A stretch of DNA of 64,000 bases from an uncultured Roseicyclus sp. (GCA_947491935.1 CANLLF010000002.1:620001-684000); one strand, 5' to 3'. Positions 24,335 through 34,438 are shown, numbered from the stretch's first letter. Numbers and translations: made by a program. The notes: a model not told the origin generated them from the sequence alone.

Positions 24335-25018
24335 TCACGGGAGGTGGCGTGCAGCCTCTTTCCGGGCAAACGGTTTCAAACGCCCTCCCTGCTGGCTCAG
24401 CCAATCCGCAACCGTGTCGGGATCGCGTTTCGACAGGTCCCTCAGCCACCACGCGATGACTTTCTGGATGAACCATTCGGGATCCTCGGCCAAGCGCTCT
24501 GCCCATCCCAGCACACGCCCGCGCGCAGCCTTTTCGACAGCGGAGGGATGGCGTGATTTGCAGAAGGGCAGGGCGAAGACAAACGCCGAGCGGCGGGTCC
24601 AGAGATGGTCTGACGTGGTCCAATCCTCCAGCACCTCCAATCGGCTTGGGTCCTGAACCAACCGCTTCTGGCCGCCCTGCGCCACCGCATCGGCGATGGC
24701 CCAGGAATCGAAATCCGGCACGACCGATGTGATCCAGCCCCATGCCACATTATCATCTGGCCGCATCCTGGCCTGCAGAAACAGCTTTCCTGCCGCGATC
24801 CGGGCCTCGAAAATGTTGCTGTCCCACAGCCCCTGCGCCAGCGCCACCAGCGCCGCCTGATCCGGTGCGGCCTTGCGCCATTGGGTCGCCAGCTCCCCGG
24901 TGATGGCATTCGACAGGCCCAGATAGGAGCGATCCGCCTTGTGATAGGCCGCCATGCCCGCCGCGCGTTCGGGGTCTGCGTGGACCTCGAGGGCGGCCAG
25001 CGCGTCCTCGGCCTTCAT
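24335..25018 (-). CDS. DNA alkylation repair (AlkD-like HEAT-repeat) protein
   Basis: The 227-aa all-helical protein resembles the AlkD/DNA alkylation repair family, which removes bulky or charged alkylated bases without base flipping. Trp- and Arg-rich helices such as HLWTRRSAFVFALP and the C-terminal PEWFIQKVIAWWLRDLSKRD fit the family. The start at 25018 overlaps the GNAT gene stop (ATGA, 25015-25018), so they are coupled. It is the last gene of the glmU operon. Confidence 0.82.
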   Translation of the reverse strand: MKAEDALAALEVHADPERAAGMAAYHKADRSYLGLSNAITGELATQWRKAAPDQAALVALAQGLWDSNIFEARIAAGKLFLQARMRPDDNVAWGWITSVVPDFDSWAIADAVAQGGQKRLVQDPSRLEVLEDWTTSDHLWTRRSAFVFALPFCKSRHPSAVEKAARGRVLGWAERLAEDPEWFIQKVIAWWLRDLSKRDPDTVADWLSQQGGRLKPFARKEAARHLP

Positions 25019-25611
25019 CGCGGTTTCTCGATCAGCCAATCGAGGTGGCTGCGCACGGCCGGCCATTCGTCGGCGGTCACAGAATACACCGCCGTGTCGC
25101 GGATCGTGCCGTCCGCCATCCGCGCATGGGCGCGCAACATCCCGTCGAACTGCGCCCCCAGCCGTTCGATGGCGCGGCGGGATTGCAGGTTCAGGCGGTG
25201 GGTACGGAACTCCACGGCCAGGCAACCCCAGACGTCGAAGGCATGCCCCAGCAACAAACGCTTTGCCTCGGTATTCAGCGCGCCGCGTTGCGCGGAGGGC
25301 CCGATCCAGGTGGAGCCGACCTCCACCCGTGGCAGGGCGTGATCGATGTTCATGTATGTGGTCATGCCGACGGGTGTTCCATCGGCGTCGAGCTGGGTGA
25401 ACGGGATCATGCTGCCAGCGTCGCGCAGGGCCAAACGCCGGTCAATCTCCGCCGCCATCCCATCAGCGGAGGGAATGGCCGTGTACCACAGTTTGTGCAA
25501 TTCACCGTCAGTTGAGATCGCCGCCAGCGCGTCGTGATGATCATGGCTGAGCGGCACCAGTGCTACGTGATTGCCGTGCAGCGCCAGATCGATCGGGCCA
25601 AGGCGTGTCAT
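25015..25611 (-). CDS. GNAT acetyltransferase, RimJ/RimL type
   Basis: The 198-aa protein has the RimJ/RimL-like pattern IDHALPRVEVGSTWIGP and NTEAKRLLLGHAF, then RTHRLNLQSRRAIERLGA, where the acetyl-CoA pyrophosphate loop and the last strand usually lie. It probably acetylates an amino group; the substrate is unknown. Its start overlaps the stop of the 39-aa ORF (ATGA, 25608-25611), and its stop overlaps the AlkD-like start. Confidence 0.85.
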   Translation of the reverse strand: MTRLGPIDLALHGNHVALVPLSHDHHDALAAISTDGELHKLWYTAIPSADGMAAEIDRRLALRDAGSMIPFTQLDADGTPVGMTTYMNIDHALPRVEVGSTWIGPSAQRGALNTEAKRLLLGHAFDVWGCLAVEFRTHRLNLQSRRAIERLGAQFDGMLRAHARMADGTIRDTAVYSVTADEWPAVRSHLDWLIEKPR

Positions 25612-25727
25612 GCGGACCGCCTCACGAAACGGCCGTGGACCACACCCGTAACCTTCCGCGTCCGCGCCGGACGGACATTGGCAAAAGGCGGCGGATAGAC
25701 GGTCGATTCAGAGGCTTTTCTGGCCAT
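25608..25727 (-). CDS. 39-aa basic small ORF between glmS and the GNAT gene
   Basis: The ATG at 25727 has GGAG 10 bp upstream. The 39-codon frame starts MARKASESTVYPPPF and ends GRFVRRSA, rich in Arg/Lys and Pro. It starts 23 bp after glmS and its TGA overlaps the GNAT start as ATGA, the same coupling used by the next pair. This placement argues for real translation. No family was recognised and no membrane segment is present. Confidence 0.5.
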   Translation of the reverse strand: MARKASESTVYPPPFANVRPARTRKVTGVVHGRFVRRSA

Positions 25728-25750
25728 AGCGTGTCTCCGTTTTCGGGACG

Positions 25751-27559
25751 CTACTCCACCGTCACGGATTTCGCCAGATTGCGCGGCTGGTCGACATCCG
25801 TGCCTTTATGGAGCGCCGTGTGATACGCGATCAGCTGCGCGGGTACGGCATAGAGCAGCGGCGCCAGGATCGGATCGACCCGTGGCATGGTGAGCGTGGC
25901 CCATGTGCCGTCACCCGCCTGGGCCGCGCCATCGGCATCGGTGATCAGCCAGACCCGCCCGTCGCGCGCCATGACCTCCTGCATATTCGAAACCGTCTTG
26001 TCGAAGAGCGCATCCTTGGGCGCCATGACGATCACCGGAACGGATTTGTCGATCAGGGCGATGGGGCCGTGCTTGAGCTCGCCGCTCGCGTAACCCTCGG
26101 CGTGGATATAGCTGATTTCCTTGAGTTTCAGCGCGCCTTCCAGCGCCATAGGGAACATCGGGCCGCGCCCGAGGAACAAGACGGAATGGGCCTCGCTCAG
26201 TTCTGCGGTATGGCTGGCGATCTTGTCCTCAAGCGCGAGCGCCTGGTTGATCAGGCCCGGCAGACTGCGCAATTCCGATATGAGCGCCGCTTCGCGGGCC
26301 GCATCGATCCGGCCGCGTTGCCGGGCGGCTAGTATCGCCAGGTTCGCCAACACCCCCAACTGATTCATGAAGGCCTTGGTGGAAGCCACGCCCACCTCGA
26401 CGCCGGCATGGATTGGCAGAGCCACATCACTTTCGCGCGCAATGGAGCTTTCGGGAACATTGACTACGGAGACAACGCGCGCGGCCTTTTCCTGCACGTG
26501 GCGTAGGGCGGCGAGCGTGTCCGCTGTCTCGCCCGATTGGCTGACGAACAGCGCCGTTGCGCGGTCGGAAACGGGCGGTTCGCGGTAGCGGAACTCCGAG
26601 GCGATATCGACGTCGCAGGGCAGGCGGGCAAGCTGTTCGAACCAGTATTTTGCGACCACGCAGGCGTAGTGCGCGGTTCCGCACGCCACCAGGATCATCC
26701 GGTCGGTATCGGTGAAATCGACATCGTCCGGAAACGTCACGGTGTCGCCGGTGGTGTAATGGTTGAGGCAATCGCTCAGCACGACGGGCTGCTCGAAGAT
26801 CTCCTTGGCCATGAAATGCTTGTGACCACCTTTGTCGAGTTGAGCGGCCTGCGCGGGAATGGTCCGCGCGTCGCGGTTGGCCAGCCGCCCGTGGGCGTCA
26901 AAAATCTGCGCGCCGCCGCGGGTAACGAAGGCATAGTCGCCCTCGTCCAGATACGTGATCAGGTTCGTCATCGGGCTCAACGCGATGGCATCCGAGCCCA
27001 CGAACATCTCCCCCTCGCCGTGGCCGATGGCCAGCGGGGATCCCTTGCGCGCCGCCACGATCAGGTCGGCTTCCCCCTGAAACAGGAACGCAAGCGCATA
27101 GGCCCCTTCGAGATGCTTCAAGGTCTCTGTCGCCGCCTCCCGGGGGCTGATCCCCTGATCCAGGAAATCCTCACAGAGCTGCGCGACGGTCTCGGTATCG
27201 GTTTCAGTCACGAAGCTGCGGTGCGACAGGCGCGCCCGAAGGTCCCGATAGTTTTCGATGATGCCATTGTGGACCACGGCGACACGGCCCGCCTGATGGG
27301 GATGGGCGTTGGTGACGGTTGGCCCGCCATGGGTCGCCCACCGTGTATGGCCGATCCCGGATTTGCCGGCCAGCGGGTCATGGACCAGCACGTCTGACAG
27401 GTTGGCCAATTTGCCCACGGCGCGGCGGCGATCCAGCCGACCGTCCTGCACCGTTGCGATCCCGGCGCTGTCATAGCCACGATATTCGAGCCGTTTCAAC
27501 GCCTCGACCAGGATTGGCGCAACCTCGTGGTTGCCCAATACGCCTACAATTCCGCACAT
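25751..27559 (-). CDS. glmS: Glucosamine-6-phosphate synthase (isomerising glutaminase)
   Basis: The 602-aa enzyme makes glucosamine-6-phosphate from fructose-6-phosphate and glutamine, feeding UDP-GlcNAc synthesis. The N-terminal glutaminase starts MCGIVGVLG with the nucleophile Cys2. Two SIS sugar-isomerase domains follow (from about 280 and 450, with SQSGETADTLAAL), and the C-terminus ends in the conserved DQPRNLAKSVTVE. It is 4 bp downstream of glmU. No glmS ribozyme is seen, as expected in this group. Confidence 0.97.
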   Translation of the reverse strand: MCGIVGVLGNHEVAPILVEALKRLEYRGYDSAGIATVQDGRLDRRRAVGKLANLSDVLVHDPLAGKSGIGHTRWATHGGPTVTNAHPHQAGRVAVVHNGIIENYRDLRARLSHRSFVTETDTETVAQLCEDFLDQGISPREAATETLKHLEGAYALAFLFQGEADLIVAARKGSPLAIGHGEGEMFVGSDAIALSPMTNLITYLDEGDYAFVTRGGAQIFDAHGRLANRDARTIPAQAAQLDKGGHKHFMAKEIFEQPVVLSDCLNHYTTGDTVTFPDDVDFTDTDRMILVACGTAHYACVVAKYWFEQLARLPCDVDIASEFRYREPPVSDRATALFVSQSGETADTLAALRHVQEKAARVVSVVNVPESSIARESDVALPIHAGVEVGVASTKAFMNQLGVLANLAILAARQRGRIDAAREAALISELRSLPGLINQALALEDKIASHTAELSEAHSVLFLGRGPMFPMALEGALKLKEISYIHAEGYASGELKHGPIALIDKSVPVIVMAPKDALFDKTVSNMQEVMARDGRVWLITDADGAAQAGDGTWATLTMPRVDPILAPLLYAVPAQLIAYHTALHKGTDVDQPRNLAKSVTVE

Positions 27560-27563
27560 GGAA

Positions 27564-28931
27564 TTATCCCTTTGACCTGCCTGCTTTTATGGCCCTGAGC
27601 CGGTCCATCAGTTTGACAGCCAGCCCGGGTTTGTTGATCTGCTTGGCACGCCCGATGGCCAAGGCACCGTCGGGAACGTTCTCGGTGATGACAGACCCGC
27701 TCGCCGTCATGGCCCGCGCTCCGATGGAGACAGGCGCCACCAGCATCGTATCGGATCCGATGAACGCCTCCGCCCCGATCTCGGTGCGGTGCTTCAGGAC
27801 GCCGTCATAATTGCACGTCACCGTGCCCGCGCCGATATTAGCCCGCTCACCAACCGTCGCATCGCCCACATAGCTCAGGTGGTTGACCTTGGCGCCCTCA
27901 CCGATGGCGGCGGCTTTGACCTCGACGAAATTGCCGATCTTGGCGTCGTTGCCGATCTCCGCGCCGGGCCGCAGGCGCGCATAGGGCCCGACGATCGCGC
28001 CCGAACCGACATGGCACTGCTTCAGATGGGAAAATGCCCGGATCTGCGCGCCGGATTCGACGGTGACACCGGGGCCGAAGACGACGTAGGGCTCGATCAC
28101 CGCATCGCGCCCGATATGGGTGTCGAGCGCGAAATGGACGGTGTCGGGGGCCTGCATCGTCACCCCGTCCTCGGTCAATGTATCCCGCCGCCGCGCCTGG
28201 AAAAGGCGCTCCGCCGCGACAAGTTCTGAACGTGAATTGATGCCGAGTGTTTCTTCTTCCTCACATCGCACGACAGTGGCTTTCAACCCGTTGGCGTTGG
28301 CCAGTTTGGGCACATCGGTGAGATAGTATTCGCCCGCAGCATTGTCGTTACCCACCTGCGCCAGAAGGCCCATCAACGTGGCCGCATCGGCGCAAAGCAC
28401 GCCGGAATTGCATAGCCGGATCCGCCGCTCTTCCTCTGTAGTTTCCTTGAATTCGACGATCCGCAAGAGCTTGTCGCCGTCAATCACTAGCCGCCCGTAG
28501 CGCCCCGGATCGGCGGCCTCGAACCCCAGCATCACCACATCATGGTTCGCGCGGGCGATCCGCATGGCGGTGAGCGTTTCGGGTCGAAAGAAGGGCGAGT
28601 CGGCGTAGAGCACCATAGCGTCACCCTCGAACCCCTCCAACGCGGCGGCCGCCTGCAAAACCGCGTGGCCCGTGCCCAATTGCGGCTCCTGCCGCACGCT
28701 GACGGCTTCGGGCGCGATATCGTTCAGGGTAGCTTCCACCGCTTCGGCACCGTGGCCCGTCACAACAAGAATGCGGGCGGGTGACAGCGTTTCTCCGGCG
28801 GCCAATGCATGCGCCAGAAGCGGTGCCTGTCCAAGCTGATGCAGCGGTTTGGGCAGATCCGACTTCATTCGCGTGCCCGCACCGGCGGCCAGGACGATCA
28901 ACGCCAATGGGCGATCTTGGGGTGCCTGCAT
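27564..28931 (-). CDS. glmU: Bifunctional GlmU: GlcN-1-P acetyltransferase / UDP-GlcNAc pyrophosphorylase
   Basis: The 455-aa enzyme carries out the last two steps to UDP-GlcNAc. The N-terminal nucleotidyltransferase has LAAGAGTRMKSDLPK. The C-terminal left-handed beta-helix carries hexapeptide repeats (for example VGERANIGAGTVTCNYDG) and acetyltransferase activity. Length is normal. It is the first gene of the minus-strand operon glmU-glmS-small ORF-GNAT-AlkD-like and is divergent from gph over about 126 bp. Confidence 0.97.
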   Translation of the reverse strand: MQAPQDRPLALIVLAAGAGTRMKSDLPKPLHQLGQAPLLAHALAAGETLSPARILVVTGHGAEAVEATLNDIAPEAVSVRQEPQLGTGHAVLQAAAALEGFEGDAMVLYADSPFFRPETLTAMRIARANHDVVMLGFEAADPGRYGRLVIDGDKLLRIVEFKETTEEERRIRLCNSGVLCADAATLMGLLAQVGNDNAAGEYYLTDVPKLANANGLKATVVRCEEEETLGINSRSELVAAERLFQARRRDTLTEDGVTMQAPDTVHFALDTHIGRDAVIEPYVVFGPGVTVESGAQIRAFSHLKQCHVGSGAIVGPYARLRPGAEIGNDAKIGNFVEVKAAAIGEGAKVNHLSYVGDATVGERANIGAGTVTCNYDGVLKHRTEIGAEAFIGSDTMLVAPVSIGARAMTASGSVITENVPDGALAIGRAKQINKPGLAVKLMDRLRAIKAGRSKG

Positions 28932-29057
28932 GAAACGTCTTTCCTTCGCGTTTGCCGCCTATTAACGAAGCCCGCGGCGTGGGCAAACCCCCGCGCCGGT
29001 CAATTTGCCCGTCAGCCTGTAATAGCATTGGGCGGAAACCTGCCGAAGGGAAAAGCG

Positions 29058-29723
29058 ATGCGTAGTATAGTCTTCGATCTTGACGGGACCCTCGCCGATA
29101 CGGCGGGGGATCTGATTGCGGCCGCGAACACCGCGCTGCAAGAGCTTGGGCATGCGCCGCAGCTCAAGTTGGGGTCGGACGATGCCACGGCATTTGCGGG
29201 CGGGCGGGCCATGCTGCGGCTGGCGGCCGAGCGGATGGGGCATGATAATCCCGAGGCGCTGGCCGATGCCGGATATCAGGCTCTGCTCAATGCCTATGGC
29301 CGCGCCATCGACACGTACACAACGCTCTACCCCGGCGCTGTGTCTGCCGTGGACCGTTTGCGCAGCCAGGGTCATGCGACGGGGATTTGCACCAACAAAC
29401 CCGAAGGGCTGGCGGTCGAACTGATCGCCCGTCTTGGCCTGACCGCGCGGTTCCCGACATTGATCGGGGCCGACACGCTGGTGACCCGTAAGCCCGATCC
29501 CGCCCCGCTGTTGGAAACCATTGCACGCCTTGGCGGAGATCCGGCACAGGCCGTTTTGATTGGTGACACGATCACCGATCGCAAGACAGCCGCAGCCGCT
29601 GGTATCCCATGCATCCTTGTCACGTTTGGTCCGACAGGGCGGGCGGTGGCCGAGTTGAACCCTGATGCCCTGCTGGATCACTACGACGATCTGGACCGTG
29701 TGCTTGCGGAGGTTGTGGCCTGA
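29058..29723 (+). CDS. gph: Phosphoglycolate phosphatase-like HAD hydrolase
   Basis: The 221-aa HAD-superfamily phosphatase has the nucleophile motif FDLDGTLADT (residues 6-15), motif II ICTNKPEG, a Lys in TRKPDP and motif IV GDTITDRKTA. It probably removes phosphate from 2-phosphoglycolate, but close HADs act on other sugar phosphates. The start at 29058 follows AAGGGAAAAG, a good ribosome site; the frame upstream has no support. The DegT-type gene follows about 57 bp later. Confidence 0.88.
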   Translation: MRSIVFDLDGTLADTAGDLIAAANTALQELGHAPQLKLGSDDATAFAGGRAMLRLAAERMGHDNPEALADAGYQALLNAYGRAIDTYTTLYPGAVSAVDRLRSQGHATGICTNKPEGLAVELIARLGLTARFPTLIGADTLVTRKPDPAPLLETIARLGGDPAQAVLIGDTITDRKTAAAAGIPCILVTFGPTGRAVAELNPDALLDHYDDLDRVLAEVVA

Positions 29724-29780
29724 TCGGTTGCAGCCTTTGGCCCATTGACGCGGCGCCCGCATCGCATGATCTTGCCGGGC

Positions 29781-30992
29781 ATGAGCAAAGCGACATTCAC
29801 CGGTAATTTCACCCAGCAAGAACCAATCCCGGACGCTGCGATTGATGCGGCGGTGGCCGTCATGCGCTCAGGCCGGCTGCACCGTTACAACACCGCTCCC
29901 GGCGAAGACGGGGAGGTTGCGCATCTGGAAGAGGAATTCGCAGCCTTCACCGGCGCGAAGTACTGCCTTGCCGTGGCCTCTGGCGGCTATGCGATGGGGG
30001 CGGCGCTAAGGGCGGTGGATGTGGGACCCGGCGACAAGGTCCTGACCAACGGCTTCACCCTGGCGCCGGTACCCGGCGCGATTGCGGCGGTGAATGCCGA
30101 ACCGGTTTTCGTTGAAGTCACCGAAAGCCTTACGATTGATCTGGACGACCTGGCGGCCAAGGCCGCCGCGTCCGGCGGGAAGGTTTTGTTGCTGTCGCAT
30201 ATGCGCGGGCATCTGTGTGACATGGATCGCCTGATGGAGATCTGTGACGCCGCCGGAATAATCGTGATCGAAGATTGCGCTCACACCATGGGCGGCGCAT
30301 GGCGCGGGGTACCTTCGGGACGCCACGGACTGATCGGATGTTACTCCACCCAGACCTACAAACACCTCAACTCCGGGGAGGGGGGTTTGCTGGTCACCGA
30401 CGATGAGATTGTGATGGCAAAGGCCATCATGTTGTCGGGATCTTACATGCTTTTTGGCCGTCATAGGGCTGCGCCCCCTGTGGGTACATTCGAAAAGGTT
30501 AAGTACGTCACGCCGAACGTATCGGGCCGTATGGACAATCTGCGGGCTGCGATCCTGCGTCCGCAACTTGCGGACCTGCCCGCACAAGTGGCTCGGTGGA
30601 ATGCGCTCTATCGCACGATGGAGGAGGGGATGCGAAACACGCCCGGCCTTCAGGTGATCGAACGGCCGGACGAAGAGAGCATCGTTGGATCATCGATCCA
30701 GATCCTCTTGCCCCATGCCAATCCGGATCAGGTTGCGGCGGTTGTGAAGGGCTGTGGCGCGCGCGGGGTGGAGCTGAAATGGTTTGGTGCGCCGGAACCG
30801 GTGGCCTTCACGTCGCGGTATGACAGCTGGCGATATGCACCTGAACAACGGCTGCCAAAAACGGATGCTATTCTTGAGGGTCTGCTGGACATGCGCCTTC
30901 CGCTGACATTTTCGGTCGAGGATGCTGCGCTGATTGCGGAGATTATTCGAGATGAGGTTCTGAGCCTCCACAGCCAGACAGCGGCTGAATAG
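29781..30992 (+). CDS. DegT/DnrJ/EryC1-type PLP aminotransferase
   Basis: The protein is about 403 aa and belongs to the sugar or nucleotide-sugar aminotransferase family. The PLP Lys lies in STQTYKHLNSGEGG, and EDCAHTMGGAW carries the PLP-binding Asp. Members aminate keto-sugars in surface polysaccharide or antibiotic pathways, but no sugar-nucleotide genes are nearby, so the substrate is open. The start is uncertain (29745, 29766 or 29781); 29781 gives the usual N-terminus. No strong ribosome site is seen. Confidence 0.85.
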   Translation: MSKATFTGNFTQQEPIPDAAIDAAVAVMRSGRLHRYNTAPGEDGEVAHLEEEFAAFTGAKYCLAVASGGYAMGAALRAVDVGPGDKVLTNGFTLAPVPGAIAAVNAEPVFVEVTESLTIDLDDLAAKAAASGGKVLLLSHMRGHLCDMDRLMEICDAAGIIVIEDCAHTMGGAWRGVPSGRHGLIGCYSTQTYKHLNSGEGGLLVTDDEIVMAKAIMLSGSYMLFGRHRAAPPVGTFEKVKYVTPNVSGRMDNLRAAILRPQLADLPAQVARWNALYRTMEEGMRNTPGLQVIERPDEESIVGSSIQILLPHANPDQVAAVVKGCGARGVELKWFGAPEPVAFTSRYDSWRYAPEQRLPKTDAILEGLLDMRLPLTFSVEDAALIAEIIRDEVLSLHSQTAAE

Positions 30993-31041
30993 AAAGCGGC
31001 ACCAAATCCGGCGCCGCTCTTATCCGAAATAGCGCAATTGC

Positions 31042-31632
31042 TCAGAAGTGCAGCGCAACACCCAGGCCCACGGCATTGGCATCGATCTGAGTGCCAGCGG
31101 GCGCGCCAACGATTGTGCCCGCATCGGGCGTCATGTGAGTGGAGGTATAGTCCAGACGCACGGAAACATTGTCGGTCAACAGCATTTCCAGGCCAAGGCC
31201 ATAGACAAGACCGTCCGCCGAGCCATCGGTGGAGATCCCGGCGGCCGCGCTGTAATTCACCTGCTGGTAGCCCAACGTGCCGTAGACCAGCGCGTTGCCC
31301 ATGGCATAGCCGCCACGCACGCGGGCGTTGATCACGTTGTCGAACTCAAAATCCGGGTTGCCGAGAGTCGTCTGGAATGTCGCCGGGCCACTGAAGCCCA
31401 GTTCGGCGCCGACAACCATGTTGCTGCCGAACGCATAGTTGTAGCCGCCATAGACACCGAACCCAGTGCCTTCCTGCAGCGGCACAGCGATCGTGGAATT
31501 GTCGAATTCCGGCGAGATGATATTGGTCGCGAAACCGGCGTAAAAGCCCGTCCATTGCGACGCGTCCTGTGCGTGGGCCCCGGTTGCAGCCACAGCTGCG
31601 GTCAACGTCAGGGCAGAAGCGATTATGCGCAT
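31042..31632 (-). CDS. Outer-membrane beta-barrel protein (OmpA-like barrel / porin family)
   Basis: The 196-aa protein has a signal peptide (MRIIASALTLTAAVAATGAHA) and then alternating beta strands of an 8-stranded barrel (YAGFATN, GFGVYGGYNYAFG, ARVRGGYAMG, SVRLDYTSTHM). It ends in ...VALHF, the C-terminal Phe used by the BAM complex. There is no peptidoglycan-binding domain. The start at 31632 is supported by AAGGGA upstream. The role is unknown. Confidence 0.85.
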   Translation of the reverse strand: MRIIASALTLTAAVAATGAHAQDASQWTGFYAGFATNIISPEFDNSTIAVPLQEGTGFGVYGGYNYAFGSNMVVGAELGFSGPATFQTTLGNPDFEFDNVINARVRGGYAMGNALVYGTLGYQQVNYSAAAGISTDGSADGLVYGLGLEMLLTDNVSVRLDYTSTHMTPDAGTIVGAPAGTQIDANAVGLGVALHF

Positions 31633-31793
31633 ATTTGTTGTCCCTTGCGGATGGCAGTGCTCGATCCGCCATAGCGCGAGTATAGCGCGGTCGGGAGCGC
31701 CGGGAAAGATATGAGATCCAACACTTTGACGGATCGGCGGCTTCCGGGCTTTGATCATGCAAAAGTGATGCCAAAATACAGCGGAGACGTTTC

Positions 31794-32231
31794 ATGCGCG
31801 CGCCCATTCTTGCTTGTTTGATGGTATTTCAGGCCACGTCGTCCATGGCGGACTGGACTTACGATAACACCCTCGGGCCCGCTGGACGCGCTGCGGTGAT
31901 GGGCGACGGTGGCGCGGGGATTGCGGTGGATTGCGGCAATGGGGGGCTTCCGGCCTTCACGATCTTCGGCCACGATCCGGGCGCGGACGAAGAATTCTTC
32001 GTCCTCCGCGTTGATGATCGGCCCGAAATCTTGCTTGGCGCCGATTGCCGGGGCCCCGAATGCCTGTTGGAGATGGATACCTTGGAGCAGGCGGAGGGCT
32101 TTCTGGACGCTCTGCGTGGCGGAACCAACCTTGAGATATCACTCTACAGGCGCGGCGGGTTGGACAATGTCACGCTGGCAGGATCCGGCAATGCAATCGG
32201 GCAACTCACGGCGGCGGGCTGCGGGTTCTAG
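31794..32231 (+). CDS. Small secreted protein, unknown
   Basis: The 145-aa protein has a signal peptide ([19 protein letters not shown]) and a beta-rich mature part with four Cys, likely two disulfides (DCGNGG, DCRGPEC, GCGF). No family was recognised with certainty. The last four bases overlap the pyrG stop on the other strand. It is divergent from the barrel protein gene. Confidence 0.65.
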   Translation: MRAPILACLMVFQATSSMADWTYDNTLGPAGRAAVMGDGGAGIAVDCGNGGLPAFTIFGHDPGADEEFFVLRVDDRPEILLGADCRGPECLLEMDTLEQAEGFLDALRGGTNLEISLYRRGGLDNVTLAGSGNAIGQLTAAGCGF

Positions 32232-33871
32232 ACCAGACGTGAGTTATCCTTCGCGGCCCGCACGAAATCCCGGAACAGGGGGTGAGGCGCGAACGGTTTG
32301 GATTTCAGCTCGGGATGGAACTGCACGCCGATGAACCACGGGTGATCTTTCACTTCCACGATTTCCGGCAGCCGCCCATCAGGTGACATACCCGAGAAAA
32401 TCAAGCCCTTATCCTCAAGCTGTTCACGGTATTGGATATCGACCTCGTAGCGGTGCCGATGGCGCTCTTCGATCGCAGTGTCGCCATAGGCTTCGGCAAC
32501 TTTTGAGCCGCTTTCCAACACGGCGTCGTAAGCTCCCAGCCGCATCGTTCCACCCTTGTCGTCGGTCACCTTACGCTCAACCTTATGGTTGCCCTGCACC
32601 CATTCCTTCAGGTGGTAAACGACTGGTGTAAAACGCTTTTTCCCGGCTTCGTGATCAAATTCCTCGGATCCGGCATCCCCTAGATCCGCAAGGTTCCGGG
32701 CCGCCTCAATCACCGCCATCTGCATGCCCAGGCAAATGCCCAGGTAGGGCACGCCGCGCGTCCGCGCGAATTCCGCGGCCTTGATCTTGCCCTCGGTTCC
32801 GCGCTCCCCGAAGCCGCCGGGCACGAGGATCGCGTGGAAGCCCTCCAGATGTGGGGCCACGTCTTCGCGCTCGAAGATCTCCGCGTCGATCCATTCGGCC
32901 GTCACCTTCACACGGTTGGCCATGCCACCATGGGTCAGCGCCTCGGCGATCGACTTATAGGCGTCCTCCAGCTGCGTGTATTTGCCGACGATGGCAACCT
33001 TCACCTCACCCTCCGGATTGTTGATCCGGTCGGCCACATCTTCCCAGACCGTGAGGTCGGGCTTCGGCGCGGGGCTGATGCCGAACGCGTCCAGAACCGC
33101 CTGATCAAGACCTTCGCGATGATAAGCCAGCGGCGCGGTGTAGATCGAGCTGAGGTCTTGCGCGGCGATCACGCTATCGGGGCGGACGTTGCAAAAAAGC
33201 GCCAGCTTCTCGCGTTCCTTCTCCGGAATCGGCCCTTCGGAGCGGCAGACAAGGATATCGGGAGCAAGGCCGATGGAGCGCAATTCCTTGACCGAGTGCT
33301 GGGTCGGTTTCGTTTTCAATTCGCCCGAGGCTTTGATGAATGGCAGCAGCGTCAGATGCATGAAGATGCACTGTCCGCGCGCCTTGTCTTGGCTGAATTG
33401 CCGGATCGCCTCGAAAAAAGGCAGGCCTTCGATGTCGCCGACCGTCCCGCCGATCTCGCACAGCATGAAATCGACCTCATCCTCCCCAATCGAAATGAAG
33501 TCTTTGATCTCGTTGGTAACGTGGGGGATAACCTGAATCGTCTTACCCAGATAATCGCCGCGCCGCTCTTTTTCGAGAACGTTGGTATAGATCCGACCGC
33601 TGGAGATCGAATCCGTCTTGCGCGCGGGTACGCCGGTGAAACGCTCGTAATGGCCAAGGTCCAAATCGGTCTCGGCGCCGTCATCGGTGACGAACACTTC
33701 GCCGTGTTCAAAAGGCGACATCGTGCCGGGATCGACGTTCAGGTAGGGATCAAGTTTGCGCAGGCGCACGGAAAAGCCGCGGGCCTGAAGAAGCGCCCCG
33801 AGGGCCGCCGATGCCAGGCCTTTGCCAAGCGAAGAAACCACCCCACCGGTGATAAAAATGAACCTGGCCAT
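32228..33871 (-). CDS. pyrG: CTP synthase
   Basis: The 547-aa enzyme converts UTP plus glutamine and ATP to CTP. The N-terminal amidoligase begins [16 protein letters not shown] (P-loop-like). The C-terminal class I glutaminase has the nucleophile Cys in LGICLGMQ and the His/Glu pair in FHPELKSKP. Length is normal. It lies downstream of secG on the same strand. Confidence 0.97.
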   Translation of the reverse strand: MARFIFITGGVVSSLGKGLASAALGALLQARGFSVRLRKLDPYLNVDPGTMSPFEHGEVFVTDDGAETDLDLGHYERFTGVPARKTDSISSGRIYTNVLEKERRGDYLGKTIQVIPHVTNEIKDFISIGEDEVDFMLCEIGGTVGDIEGLPFFEAIRQFSQDKARGQCIFMHLTLLPFIKASGELKTKPTQHSVKELRSIGLAPDILVCRSEGPIPEKEREKLALFCNVRPDSVIAAQDLSSIYTAPLAYHREGLDQAVLDAFGISPAPKPDLTVWEDVADRINNPEGEVKVAIVGKYTQLEDAYKSIAEALTHGGMANRVKVTAEWIDAEIFEREDVAPHLEGFHAILVPGGFGERGTEGKIKAAEFARTRGVPYLGICLGMQMAVIEAARNLADLGDAGSEEFDHEAGKKRFTPVVYHLKEWVQGNHKVERKVTDDKGGTMRLGAYDAVLESGSKVAEAYGDTAIEERHRHRYEVDIQYREQLEDKGLIFSGMSPDGRLPEIVEVKDHPWFIGVQFHPELKSKPFAPHPLFRDFVRAAKDNSRLV

Positions 33872-34024
33872 GCCTGTAACGTCTCCCGTGTGGATGGTGC
33901 GGCCTGCTCCGTGCGGCGCCCATCACTCGTCTTATTCACGGGATTTGAGAATACCCGGATTCGGGCAACCGGCACAAGAACCGATTGGCCAGTTTTGTCC
34001 AGATCGTGTGGTTTGTAATCCACC

Positions 34025-34044
34025 CCCACCCCAGATCGGGTGGG
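34025..34044 (-). terminator. Hairpin downstream of secG
   Basis: A 7-bp perfect stem (CCCACCC at 34025-34031 with GGGTGGG at 34038-34044, loop of 6) begins 20 bp after the secG stop. It has no U-tract, so it may only attenuate read-through toward pyrG. Confidence 0.4.
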
Positions 34045-34063
34045 CATCAGCACATGCTGGCAC

Positions 34064-34438
34064 TTATTCTTGGATCGGTGGAAGCGCGGGTGCATCGCCC
34101 TGGATCGGCGGCAGAAGCGAGTCGACTGGCGGAAGCGCCGCATCGCCGTCCGTTTCGGAATCGGCGGCGGGCGGCAGACCGCCCAGATCGTCAAGCAGCG
34201 AGGAATCCGCTGAATTCTGCGTCGCGATGATCGTCAGCGTGATCGACGTGATCAGAAACGCGATCGCAAAGGCCCATGTCAGCTTACCCAACGCCGTGGC
34301 TGCCTGGCGGCCGGTCATTACACCGCCACCACCGCCGCCACCCATGCCAAGGCCACCCCCTTCGGATCGCTGCAGCAACACAACGCCGATCAGGCAGATC
34401 GCGAGGATCAGATGGATGACAAGGATCACGTTTTCCAT
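34064..34438 (-). CDS. secG: Protein-export membrane protein SecG
   Basis: The 124-aa SecYEG subunit has two helices: the first, ENVILVIHLILAICLIGVVL, runs into LLQRSEGGGLGMGGGGGGG; the second is about residues 55-75. An acidic, Pro-rich tail (LPPVDSLLPPIQG) follows, as is common in alphaproteobacteria. The start at 34438 gives the family N-terminus; an in-frame ATG 8 codons upstream is less likely. Confidence 0.92.
   Translation of the reverse strand: MENVILVIHLILAICLIGVVLLQRSEGGGLGMGGGGGGGVMTGRQAATALGKLTWAFAIAFLITSITLTIIATQNSADSSLLDDLGGLPPAADSETDGDAALPPVDSLLPPIQGDAPALPPIQE

Noticed and set aside
23139-24743. Long minus-strand frame opposite the dehydratase gene
   Set aside because: No motif or ribosome site; the plus-strand enzyme has all family residues.
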